Below the pieces are notes generated by a model. That model was not told the origin of the DNA, ran no database searches, and was given only the letters and a program-made list of their open reading frames with translations. The position numbers and the translations under genes are program-made. This document shows positions 10,123-20,875 of a DNA stretch of 64,000 nt, in pieces (position 1 is the stretch's first letter; every line of letters starts with the position of its first letter). The stretch comes from Cutaneotrichosporon cavernicola (Eukaryota > Basidiomycota > Tremellomycetes > Trichosporonales > Trichosporonaceae): positions 620,001 to 684,000 of the forward strand of contig NC_083397.1 of the NCBI RefSeq assembly GCF_030864355.1, written 5' to 3'.

Positions 10123-12038
10123 TCAACGGCCTGTTTGATATCCTTGGGGTTCCCACTTGTCTCTCGACGATTGATAAGTTGTGTCCGTGCCCTCTGTTGG
10201 TAGTGGTGGCGACGACAGCCCGGCGGTTACCGACGAATCTGACTGCCCCGACTGCCTGGCCATCCATTCGGGGTTGTACGACGGTGGGATGGTGCTGATA
10301 GGCCCCGCATCCTCCTCCTGGTTCACACCAGAGGACTCCCGGTGCCTCTGGAATGCAAGGAGGAGCGCCTGTGCGGTTTCCTCCTGAATCGGGTGCTTGG
10401 GGTAGTCGACAGCGACGTTCTGCAGATGCGGATACTTTTCCTGGAAATCCGCACCGTAGTCTTTCGAGTGGGAGCCAGAAAGGAGGCTCGGCCGATCTCC
10501 ATGTGGTTCTACCGGACCATATAAGCTGTGCAGAGCGTAACCCTCGTTGGACCCCCTCATGTACCCGGTTTCCGTCTTGTAAGGTGTAACGGCTGCTTCG
10601 GTAGCATCGACGACGAATTGTCCTTCAAATCTGTTCTTCAGAAGCGTACGGAAGCGAGCCCGGAGTACTCACAAGTCATCCTGGTCTTTCCGACGGCGGC
10701 AGAAGATGAACACCAGTCCAGCAAGCAGGCCTGCACCGAGCACTCCCCCGACAACACCCCCAGCGATGGCACCCACGTTTGTGCGTCCTGCTGGGCTGGT
10801 CACTGGTGGGACTGGTGCCGTCGTATTGGTCACCGACGCTGTACTGCCCACAGGCGCTACAGGCGTTGTAGGTACCATGAGGGTGTTGTTGCTGCCAAAG
10901 GTGTTGTTGCCTGTGAAAGGCACTGGCATCACTCCCTTGCTGGAGGAGCTGCCATCGTTGAGCAAATCTATGAAAAATTGGCTGAGGGTAAGCCTTGCAA
11001 CGATCTGAACTGTCCTACGTACGGGTCGTTGAGGAAACAAACAGTCCAAGTAGAGAGCCCAAGGATCTTTGAACCATCGGGGTCGCCGGTAATGGTGACA
11101 GTATAGTTGACCTCTGGGTCCAAAGAGCTGAAGTAAAAGAGCTGATCCAACTCCACGTATCGGCGGTGTGCATTGAGGCCGTTGTTTTCCGCCCAATACG
11201 GGGGTTTTGGGTCGATATTGACGCTGTAGCGGCCGTAGCTGGGGCCAACGGTGCCGTTTATGTACAGGATGTTTGTCGACGGCGGGAGGGGGAATTGCAC
11301 GGAAGGTGTGTTGTTGGCGTACATCTCATAGTAGGGCACGGTTGCCTGCCCACCAACACCCCCTATGTTGTCTCGCGTTTGCCATGAACCGGTGTAGTGG
11401 ACGGCCCCGGCGGGAGTCGCAGAGTCCCCGTTGGGGAACCGCGAGATCAAACAGGATGTCTCCTCAAAGGCGGCTCTATCAGTGTCAGCATGGAATGATG
11501 TGAGATCCCCTTCCCCCTTCTAAACCTACGACCGTGCGACAATTTCAGCAGTAATGAGAGAGAAGCCTACCGCAAGCCTCGACTGGGGAGGGGCGCTGGA
11601 GAGCAGTCTCAGTGACCCTACGTGCGGCCCAAGGGTGGTGTCCAGATTGGTCATCCCAAAAATCGTTTGGCCAAGGACATCGAGGGACGGTCCCACCATC
11701 GGACCTGTTTGTTGGACTCCGTCGAGTTCGAAGATGACTTCTGACATCGTGGCGCCGTCTAGAAGGGAGCCTTGCAATACGAACATGCTGCCGATGTATT
11801 CCACATATGCCCGGCAACCGGGACCGGCTGTAATCAACGGGAAGAAGCCTTTGCCCATGACTCCAGGCGTGTACAGCGAGTCGTTAATGTTGGGGTATGT
11901 GTCGACCCAAGCGTCCGGGGGATCAAACTGGATGAGGGGGCTCATCGGCGGGACTTCCCATATGAAAGTGACGTTGGGTTCAAAGGCATATGTCGAGACT
12001 ACCCAGGTGGCCGCGAAGGCCGCCCACACCATCATCAT
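10123..12038 (-). CDS. Single-pass membrane protein with beta-sandwich-like ectodomain and the same tail as the CFEM neighbour
   Basis: The model is complement join(10123..10630, 10673..10981, 11023..11475, 11530..12038), 592 aa, in frame throughout. The signal peptide begins MMMVWAAFAATW. The ectodomain has two parts. The second contains ILYINGTVGPSYGRYSVNID, DQLFYFSSLDP and VTITGDPDGSK, a pattern common in basidiomycete surface proteins with lectin-like folds. A Thr/Pro-rich stalk precedes a transmembrane helix (NVGAIAGGVVGGVLGAGLL) at about 396-419, then CRRRK. A phase-2 intron (10631-10672) sits right after the helix, as in the CFEM gene. The tail repeats FVVDATE, VTPYK, EETAQALL, SSGVNQEEDAGP and IPPSYNPEW. 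Likely a cell-surface sensor; no ligand can be named. A broken relative lies at 33290-34155. Confidence 0.85.
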
Positions 12039-13185
12039 GGCGAATAGTTGGTTGAGAATCCGGCGGAGTGCCGTTGAGGAAAGAATGTGATGAGCAAACA
12101 ATGGGGAGTAAGTATGAAGAGATGAGTAGTCCGGCAAGGCATCAGGGCGAGAACAATGCACACTGCCTCACTAACCGCAAGATCGGTCGTCTTCTCTTTC
12201 TGTTCGCAGGCCCGACACCTTGAAGCCCACCCCAGTACTGCATCCGCCAAATAGGTTGCAAAACCAACCTACAACAGGCACCAACAGTTCACAAGAACGT
12301 ACGAGAGCTGAGATCGGGCTCGTTGGAGAAGCTGTGGTGTCGTTGGCCAGTTCGCAACCGACAAATCGGTTGCAAATCGCCTCGACTGTGTTACTAGGAC
12401 GGAGTTGGGGCGCACTTCCGGAACAATGTCAGCTGACCTGTTTGCACTGTCGAGCAGGACGATACCTTGATTGGTTAGGCATATACTCGAATTGCGGTGC
12501 CTTGGCGCCCAAAGACTTGAAGCTTCGAAGCCAGAAGCGATGACCAAGGAAGGGAGGCATGTGAGCCAAACGCATCTTGTTCCCGAGAAGAAAACAGAGG
12601 GTCAGCAGCACAGGGGACCGCTCTGTATGACGTACTACTGTATCAGGGGTCGCCCACCTCTATTTGCGCGGCACGCAATCTGGACTGCTAACTGCCTTAG
12701 ATGAACCACTGCAGGGCAAGCCGCGGATGCTTGGCATCTATTAATATTACGAAATGCCAAGCCACTGAGCTGGTCATCTGCTCGTTCAGGCAGAGTGGTC
12801 AATGCTTTTGGGCCCAGTTTGTGGTATAGGCACGCAAGCTCGCCATCCTCATCCTGCACTTACCCGTAAGGTCGTCTACTGCCGCGTTGTGACATTGGCA
12901 TGTCGTTGATACTTGTAAGTGATTAGAGACTCGTTCGTTACCTCGCCCGGGCTTGATAAGATAATATAGGTACGAGTACTTGAGTGTCATACTCAGTAAC
13001 ACGTATTTGATGAAGCGGTGCATGCCACGTGCCTCAACGATATTTATGGTTAAGGAGGCTTGGCAACGGATGCATACATGTAGGTAAATGCCACGGCACG
13101 TGGAGAGGCAAAACGCCGTAAGTGCGAGATGGACCCTCAGTACCTCCACCCGACCTCCACCTCCACCAGGGACCCAGCCGGTGGG
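12039..13185. other. Intergenic, no gene seen
   Basis: Upstream region of the membrane-protein gene. It is more AT-rich than its surroundings around 12730-13060. I see no ORF with coding character and no clear repeat family. Confidence 0.5.
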
Positions 13186-13193
13186 TATATAAA
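13186..13193 (+). promoter_or_regulatory. TATA box candidate
   Basis: TATATAAA at 13186-13193 sits in otherwise GC-rich sequence. It is 48 bp before a splice-donor-like GTGAGT at 13241, so it may drive the spliced non-coding unit that follows. Confidence 0.45.
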
Positions 13194-13214
13194 TTCAACG
13201 AGATGGGTTTCTTG

Positions 13215-14150
13215 TTTCTTTAGTGACCACACTCTGTAGGGTGAGTACCCCCCCCCCTTTCCACATCTTCCTTCACTATCCCAGACGTTGACGACGACGC
13301 CGACGTGGTCGTCGCCGTCTTCCTCGTCTTCGCCATCCATCCACCGCTCTCTTCTGCTCCAGTGCTGACTCGCTACAGATCTCTCTACAGTAACCGTTCA
13401 CTCTCGCTAGTTCACACTAGCCACATTTTCCAAGTCGAGGCGATGATATAGCCCCTCGCCGCTCTTCACAGAGTACTTGTCTCCGGACACGAAGAAGCTG
13501 GCGGGACGCTGGCGCTCGACCGCAAGGGAGAGCAACGGCCGACCGTGGGTGTGCGAGGGCTTTCTGATCGACTTCTGTAGCTCCCACTTTGATTGTATGT
13601 ATCTCCCTGTGTTTACTGCAGCCCGCAACGAGCAAAGAGCACGAGCAAGACGAAGGTTAGCGATGGCTGGCGTGAAAAGTTTTGGACTACTCACCAATGT
13701 CTCGGCTCGCATTCACCTGTTCACATGGCACCTCGCTCGCACCTCGCAAATCTTCCAAACAATTGTGAGTAACCCTTTGGCATCCAGCCTTCATCTCGCG
13801 CTTTTCATGATGAATAAAACAATTTTCAAGCTCAACAGTCCTACACACACTGAGGATACCCTACTTCTACTTCTGATCTCTTAGCGCTCCCTTGCTAGTC
13901 GTGCGCTAACATTAGTCTCATCATATCCTTGGTCGCTGTCTCCGCTGTGCCCTGCGTTTCCGATCACACCAGTCTTCTTGATTCTCATCGACAAGACTTG
14001 CTGCCATCTCATCTCCCCTTGGACACTGTGAAGAACTTCGGCAGGTTTTCGTTCTTCGGATTATCCTCTACAGGTGCTGGCTGGACCTGTCATCCACTGG
14101 AGAGTTTGGTCTGTCCTTCTTCCAGTGACCGACCCAATCCACACTGTACT
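13215..14150 (+). ncRNA. Possible spliced non-coding RNA unit
   Basis: This region follows a good TATA box and has several donor/acceptor pairs: gtgagt at 13241 with an acceptor ending at 13378, gtatgt near 13595 with tgcag near 13620, and gtgagt near 13765 with a ctcttag near 13884. Its reading frames are short and show no family resemblance. One intron carries a box C/D snoRNA-like element. It may be a snoRNA host gene; a small-protein gene is the alternative. Confidence 0.3.
13803..13858 (+). ncRNA. Box C/D snoRNA-like element in an intron
   Basis: A perfect C box ATGATGA (13807-13813) and a D box CTGA (13850-13853) are 36 nt apart inside a predicted intron. The flanking bases do not pair well into a terminal stem, and I have not identified an rRNA target. 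Confidence 0.28.
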
Positions 14151-14365
14151 TGAGACGTAGCCCCTTGATCCTGTCTTTCGCGTCGCTGAGCGCGTCTTTG
14201 CATCGGCGTAGTTGACGAGCTCCACCGACCTTCATCGTATTAAGCAATGCATATGCCACCATGTATGCAGCTATCTGTCTAGTCTACAGCGCTGCCATCG
14301 AACACTCACTGTCCATCTCCACGGACTGGCACGCCCACGGTATCACTTTGCCGTTCTTCGCGCTG

Positions 14366-15658
14366 TTACCCGAACATCTTCGAGTACGCAGCGCGCTGCT
14401 TGTCGAGGGCGGCCTTCTGGTGCGCACGCACCTGGGTGAGGGCCTTTGTTACGCCGCCGTCACCTGGGACGAGCTTGATAGCCTCGGCGAGGTCGCGCTC
14501 AGCGCTGTCCCAGTCCTTCAGAGCGATGCAAGCCACGCCGCGGCGGTACAGCGCTTTGCCCCTCTCGGCGGGAGTAAGGCCGTCGATCATGAGAGCGTGG
14601 TTGGCGAGCACCTTGGCGAGCTTGGGCTGCGGCGGGCTCACCTTGAGAGCGACGAGGCTCCCGTTCGTGAGGCACGGGAAGCGCGTGCTGCGGAAAGCGG
14701 CGACGAGCTCGGGAGACGCGTCATTCGGCAGCTCGGGGTGTACGTCCAGATACCGCAGCGCCTTCTGGTACTTGGCGAGTGCGACAGTGTTGTCGCCCGC
14801 CTTGAACGCGGCGTTGCCGAGCGCACGCAGAGTCTGCCCAACCTTGAGGGCCTGCTCAGCATCCTCAGGGTCGATCTTCTCCTCGTCCGCGGGGTAGTCC
14901 TCGAAGACGTCCTCACTACCGCTGACCGCGGCCTCGGCGGCACGCGCACGCGCCGCATCCTCCTTCTCCACCTCAGCCTCGTCGAGGACGCCTGCACCGA
15001 TGATCTTCACCTCCTCATCTGGGCGGTCCGCGGAAGTCGGGAGGTGCTCGATGCGGCGGACGAGCCCGCGGTTGTTGCGCACACGGCCGAAGATGACGTG
15101 CTTACCGTCCAGGTGGGGAGTGCGGACAGTCGTGATGAAGAACTGCGAGCCGTTCGTGTTTGGGCCCGCGTTCGCCATGGACAGCAGCATCGGCTCGTCG
15201 TGCTTGAGCTGGAAGTTCTCGTCCGCGAACTGAGGTTAGCCGGGTTCATGATCCTGAGAGCCCTTTGGGTGGCACTTTCGTAGCTGGTCTACCAGGTCTC
15301 ATCGGCCGCCCTCGAACTAACTCACTTTCTCGCCGTAGATCGACTCGCCGCCGGTACCGTCGCCGCGGGTGAACTCCTGTTAGCTATCATCTTGCTAGTT
15401 CAGCTCACGTCTCCACCCTGAAGCATAAAGCCCTTGATGCAGCGGTGGAAGACCGAACCGACATAGGTGAGCTTGGTGCCCTTGTCGTTCGTCTTGTCGC
15501 CAATGCAGAGGTGCTCAAAGTTGGCCGTGGTCTGGTGTCAGCGTGGCTGAGACTCGTGAGCTTACCTTGGGCACAATGTCATCGAAGAGCTCGAACTCGA
15601 TGCGGCCGGCGGCCTCACCGCCGATGCTGATGTCGAAGTACGCGACCTTGTTAGGCAT
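14366..15658 (-). CDS. CPR6: Cyclophilin-40 type peptidyl-prolyl isomerase with TPR domain
   Basis: This is an Hsp90 co-chaperone with prolyl isomerase activity. The model is complement join(14366..15229, 15326..15376, 15409..15531, 15566..15658), 376 aa. The cyclophilin domain spans about 1-175, with [15 protein letters not shown] and NGSQFFITT carrying the catalytic Arg, Phe and Gln. The residue that is Trp121 in cyclophilin A is His here ([12 protein letters not shown]), as in Cyp40 proteins, which lowers cyclosporin binding. A C-terminal TPR domain (about 215-370) contains the expected [14 protein letters not shown] and KALYRRG motifs that hold the Hsp90 MEEVD tail. Introns are 34, 32 and 96 bp. 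The gene diverges from CCS1. Confidence 0.95.
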
Positions 15659-16019
15659 GTTGCTGTGCTTGAAAGTAATAGGATGTGAGAGGAGTCAGAT
15701 GTTAGTGACGGACAGACGTTGACAGACAATACCCGGGGAAAGGCGGGGTATTCCAGCAACTTCGAATTTCCAGTGGATAATCTGTGTCACGTGGGATTGT
15801 ATTGTCTCGCATTAGTAATGGAGGTAAGGATTCATTTCAAGCTGGCCAAAAGCAATTGGTACTGACGGAGGTACCTGTGCGTTTCCTGCTTAGATGCGGC
15901 TTGGATTATCCGGGCACAAAAGTGGAGGTCCTCAGCGCTCGGGCATGGCCGGTCCGCTCGTTAGTCATGATGAGCAAGCATCCAACTGAACTCTCACTTA
16001 CACTCTCCACACTCACATC
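15659..16019. promoter_or_regulatory. Divergent promoter, CPR6 / CCS1
   Basis: 361 bp separate two outward-facing starts. The CCS1 side is rich in ctctcac repeats just before its ATG. No TATA box is obvious. Confidence 0.45.
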
Positions 16020-17066
16020 ATGGTCCTAGCAAGCACTGCGTTCAAGGCAGGTCTCAGCGTGCGGTAGAGCTGACCCCAGACCGAGTTCGCGGTTGACATG
16101 ACCTGCGAGAGCGTGCGTCTGGCCAGAGAATGAGAATGAGCTAACGTCAGTGCGTCGGTGCCGTCAAGGACGCGCTGCGAGATCTGCCAGGTAAGTGATC
16201 TCGGTCTGCTTCAGATCCTACGTTGATAGCTGACCCCAGGCATTGAACGGTATGACATCGAGTTGGAGGACAAGCGAGTGACCATCACTGGCAAGAGTGA
16301 GTGCGCTTTCGAAGCCTGCCAACTATCCCGCCATTTTCACCTTGACTCTGATTCTCTCTGACATTCTGGTTCTTTTACCTTTCAGGATCTCCAGCTAACC
16401 CCAGCTCCCCCGTCGCAACTCTTGGCCGCATTAAAGTCGACGGAGCGCCAGGTCCTCGTCCGTGGCTCGGGTGCGGTCGACCCTTCCCTCCCCCCACAGG
16501 CGGCTATCTCGATCCTCGAGTCGCCCATCTCCGTTCCCACGACCATAGCGATGGCGCTTCCTGAGTCGACGAAGCGCGAGCTCTACGGCCTCCAGGACGA
16601 CGAGTTCACGCAGAAGGTATTCGGTATCGCCCGCTTTGTTCAGATTGCCCCGCGCTCCATTCTCCTCGACCTGACTGTGCGCCTGCCACCGTCGCAGAAC
16701 GCGTTCCGTGCGTACGTGTCCAAGACAGGTAACCTCGTCGACCCGCCTGCCACTACCAAGGGCGCGTTGGTGGACCTCGGGACAATCACCCCCGACAAGG
16801 ACGGGTACGGTGACTTGTTCAAGGAGGTGGACGGCGAGCTATGGGAGTGGATCGGGCGCGCGTGTGTCGTCGAGCAGGACGGCGTGGAGCAGAAGAAGGA
16901 CGTGCCGGAGGGTACGCCCTCCTTCCCGGCGGGCAGTGTGTTTGCCGGTGTGGTTGCCCGCTCGGCTGGCACCTGGGGCAACGACAAGACGGTGTGCGCG
17001 TGCTCTGGGCGCACAATGTGGGAGGAGGGCCGTGAGATGGAGGGCCGGGCCAAGGGCATGCTGTGA
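16020..17066 (+). CDS. CCS1: Copper chaperone for superoxide dismutase
   Basis: It loads copper into Sod1 and helps form its disulfide bond. The model is join(16020..16028, 16080..16112, 16151..16190, 16240..16296, 16405..17066), 266 aa, in frame. Domain 1 is an Atx1-like fold with the copper motif MTCESC followed by VGAVKDALRDLPGIERYDIE. Domain 2 is SOD-like. Domain 3 carries the CxC motif in VCACSGRTMWEE, which transfers copper. The first coding exon would be only nine bases (Met-Val-Leu) and needs a GC-AG intron (16029-16079). That start is the least certain part, though it keeps the frame and gives a normal family length. Confidence 0.9.
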
Positions 17067-17773
17067 GGCGTCCGGTGATGAGAGCAGTGATCGCCTGGCA
17101 GAGCACCGCCAAAGGCGGGGGCCTGCTCAAGCACGATCACAGATTGGGACCAGGGATGCATGTAATGCAAAAACGGAAACGCATGCTTACCGCCAACTCG
17201 GATGATGCGCACGGGCCGCCGGTTAGAGACACGCCGCGTGACCGACCCCACCCTCGATCTGACATGAAGCCCGGTCGGGATGTTGCCCGAGGGTGGAATG
17301 TCGAAACGCCATGGAACAAAGGACATAACCCCCTCGGTGCACCCCATCGCTACATCACCTCTCCAGCGGCGCGGAGCCTTCGGTGGCTAGGGAAGCACAA
17401 AGGCGTAATGTACTAACATGCTAGCATCATCTCACTTGCCATACCTCCGTCTCATTTCTCATCTCACTCCATCTCATCAACACGTCTCACACCCTATCTC
17501 ACTCCTATCTGCCAGGACGTTGCGCGATTTGAAACCCCATCGCACCGGTCATGCCCGAAGCGCCATCCCTCCACGGCGAAGAAGGGGTGCTTGACGACGT
17601 GGGCTTCAGGCGAGTCACAATGCTGACACCAGTGGGCCGAGCGAGCGAGAAACGCGCTAGCCGTCGGAGAGGAGCGCGTTACGCTTGACGAAAGTCGAGC
17701 ACGGTCCACGACCCTTAACATACTGACCCGTCCCGCTTCTGTAATTGAGTCGAGGGCAGCGCGGCTTCTCACA
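17067..17773. other. Intergenic, no gene seen
   Basis: This is the 3' side of CCS1 and the upstream region of the duplicated-exon gene. It has a catctcac-rich pyrimidine stretch near 17430-17510. I see nothing else. Confidence 0.5.
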
Positions 17774-20753
17774 ATGGGCCCCATGGTCCGCTCAACGCCT
17801 ACGTCCGGCAGCGAGAGCCGGACGGTAAGCTCGGCTCGCCATGGGCGCGGATACAGTGTCCCCCATGTCAACAGTATGGCTGGGCACGTTGTTGTCCTCC
17901 CGAGCAACGGGCTAGATAACAGCTATCAACGTAGCGTCCCAATAGCCCCGAGCTCCTCCGGGCTAAACAACCTCTCCGTCCCCATCAACCGGTCAGATAA
18001 TGGCCACCCCGCCTCCGATATCAATGTCAGCAGTGTCATCGCCGTCACCCCCCGACGGCGCCCCTTGCCATGTCCTCCCACCATCAACAACACACTGCCG
18101 CGCACTGCCACCCAGCTCGTTGACGCCAATGGTAGCCCTCTTCTCCCTCAAATCACAACCGTACCTCACAGCGCCGTCGACAATGCCCTTCATCCCACAG
18201 TCGTTCGTCCTGCATTCATCGCCAACAGCTTAACGAGTGTCGCTCCTATCGAAACGACCGGTAACGGTACAATCCCCAACCGTTGGCGCGGAGGCGAAAT
18301 CGTCGGCAGGGCACACCCGCACCTGGTTTACCTTCAGCCAGGCGGCAGTGGCAGCGAGGCGGCCGCGTCCAATGAGCCGGTCGCTGGGCCTAGCACTAGT
18401 TCCTCACGGACGCAGCCAGGCGGCAGTGACACCGATGCGGCCCCGTCCAAGGAGCCGGTCGCTGGGCCTAGCGCTAGTTCCTCGCGGAAGCAGCCTACCG
18501 AACCGCGGCGGCACTGGATGGACAGGGAGACGAACCCACCGAGCGCCCGGGACGACGGCAGCCGCGTTGTCCCGCCAAAGCCTGTGCGTGGCGATGATCC
18601 CAGAGCGCGGTACAGCGCTCCTCCTTCGCGCCCCACAGGACCTCGACCATCAGTCCGCGGGCGGGGTCGAAATAGCGCCCCGCCTCCGAGTCTTAGCTCT
18701 GGTGTACGCATCCGAGCAAACTCAACCACAGATGACAACTCCCCAAGTGTGAGATACAGTGCTCCGCCTCCACGTTCAGTGTCGCACAGCTCTCCGAGGC
18801 GGACGCGGAGTACACGCCGCAATCCTCGCCCAACCGTCCCAACTTTCCGGGGCGAGGCAGCGCTCCTCGAACCCCTTCCGCAGCTACGGTATCCACAGCT
18901 CTCCAGGGGCCTAGTGAAAGTTGTGCGCGCGAGTTTCCCTCCGTTACCGCCGACACCGAGCGCCGACACATTGAGGGACGCGTTCCAGCGCCTCATCGCC
19001 AAGTACGGGACCCTCATCCCCCATCGTCCGAAAACTCGGATGGAAGCGCTGAATTTGATCTTCGCGGCTGCGACCGACATGCCTGAAGAAGAAGGCGTTG
19101 CGGTCGCTGCAATGGTCATGGAGGCGTTTGGGGCTATTAAAGCGGAACAGCGCCTGTCTGTCGGGAGCAGGGCCAGCACGAGTAGCGGGGATAGGCGGGA
19201 GAGTAGCGAACGCGAGAGCCTTGAGCTCAAGAACGAGAGGCAAGGCGAGAGAAAAGACGAAAGCGTAAGAGCTGAGGAACCCACTGCCGATCCCTGTGAG
19301 TTTCCTTGTAGCCAGGCTGACACCAGATACCCTCCTTCTAGAGGAGTTTTCCCACCTCCTTCCATCCGGCGCATCTGGGTCAAGAGACGAGGTTCTTGAG
19401 GCACTTCTCGGTGCGGCGGTTGAGCTTCCCGACGGACAGCGTGAGCCGGCCGTCCAGGCTGTCATGGAGGTATACGATGCCGTCACTCACAGCGCATCTG
19501 CAGTCGGAGGGGCTAATACTCAAGGCACGGCTGACCCTTGTAAGCCAGCTATACCAACCGGCTGACGAACTGACCCCAGACGACCTTCTCATTCTGCAAT
19601 ACGGCCACCTTATCCCGGAATCAAGCCGTGGCTATCGGGTCGAGACTCTCGACGCGCTCCTCCTCGCCGCGACCGAGCTGAGCGACGGCGAGGGCGCGCT
19701 CGTAGCCCAGCTCGTCTTGGAGGCTCATGACGCGGGCCCGAGGGGCACTCAGAGAGGATCGATTGATCAACGCTCGAGCGTGGACACGCGGAGGTCTACT
19801 CGCAATGGCTCGTTAGCGGAGGATCCCTGTGAGTTTGTCTCTCCATCACTTCGCTTCGCGCGCTGACCTTAGTCCAACGCCTAATGGCCGAGTACGGCCA
19901 TCTCCTCCCCCACCGACCAGACACCCGCATGGCCACCTTGGACCTCATGTTTGTTGCAGCGAGCGCGCTGCCCGAAGCTGAGGGCGAGCTCGTCGCGGTT
20001 CTAATCAGCGAGGCATGGGAAGCGTTAAACGCAGCCCTGCCAGTGCTTGACCAGGACGCAGCGGAGGCCGTAGAGGTTGCCGCGGCCGCGGACGAGTCCC
20101 AAGAGGAAGCTGGGCGCGAGTCTGACGGTGAGGACGGGGACGACGAGGGCGAGGATGACCCGCCCAGCCGCTGGAGCGATGACTCGAGTGAGCGCGGCCC
20201 CTGTCTCTGCTGCGGGCCATGCGGCTCGGTGTGCGAGTACGAGGCGGCGATCGGTCCGCAACCCCTTCCCCGGGCGATCAAGCGGCGGTCCTTCCGGCAC
20301 CAAAGACGCGAAGGCGCTCCCAGTCCCCAGGCCCAACCTGAAGCCGGGCCGTCACGACCACAGCGCCGCACCGGTCTCCGAGCTGCCAGCCGTGATTTGC
20401 GCTTCTGGGACCGGGGGAAAGGCAAGTTCAAGCCTGGCCCGAGTGGGAGTGAGGGAATCGACATGCTCTATGCGTTATTGGAGCGCGAAGCCATCAAGGC
20501 GGAAGCGCTGGCAGACCCAAAGGGCAAAGGCAAAGCCCGAGAGGTGCCACGCGTGTCGTTTGCAGATTCGCGACGGCGGCCGGAAGAAGTGGAAGAACAG
20601 CGTGAGGAGGACCTCCTGAAATTAAGACGGACGAGCCTGAGTAGTGGGAGTTGGGACGAGGCCGAGCTCGCCGCGCGTGGGTTGACCGAGCTCGAGCTCG
20701 AGCCCGAGCCTGAAGTGCATGAGCGGCGGCGATGGTTTAAGCGCCGACAGTAG
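17774..20753 (+). CDS. Unknown protein with four copies of a ~50-residue motif, one per exon
   Basis: I do not recognise this gene. The model is join(17774..19295, 19327..19539, 19580..19828, 19873..20753), 954 aa. The first ~390 residues are Pro/Ser/Arg-rich and likely disordered, with two copies of a ~27-residue unit around EPVAGPS.SSSR. Then a ~50-residue module occurs four times, once per exon. It runs roughly YGHL[LI]P, then R..TL, then AA.ELP.GEG..VA and [LM]EA. All three introns are phase 1 and split the same codon after Asp-Pro, so exons 2 and 3 are symmetric and can be duplicated without frame loss. The modules look helical, and their linkers are acidic or Arg-rich. The intron at 19296-19326 is 31 bp. 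The C-terminus is charged and ends RRRWFKRRQ. An undetected 5' exon is possible. Confidence 0.75.
18983..20034 (+). repeat. Four protein-level repeat modules
   Basis: Copies lie at about 18983-19138, 19327-19485, 19580-19738 and 19873-20034. Copies 1 and 4 are closest (both have FQRL, PHRP and TRM). Copies 2 and 3 are more diverged but keep the same length and the A-A-x-x-L-x-x-G core. Confidence 0.8.
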
Positions 20754-20875
20754 ATGTATCCTATGGTTAGCTCGTTAGTTTGCGTCCGCCACAGTCTCCA
20801 CAAAGGGTTCATTATATCCGAAATAATGCTAGGAATACACACAGGCTCAACCTGTTACCTTGTTAGAGGGCCTGC

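Noticed and set aside
18334..19404. Minus-strand open frame of 356 codons
   Set aside because: It is opposite the repeat gene, whose plus-strand exons share phase and an aligned module.
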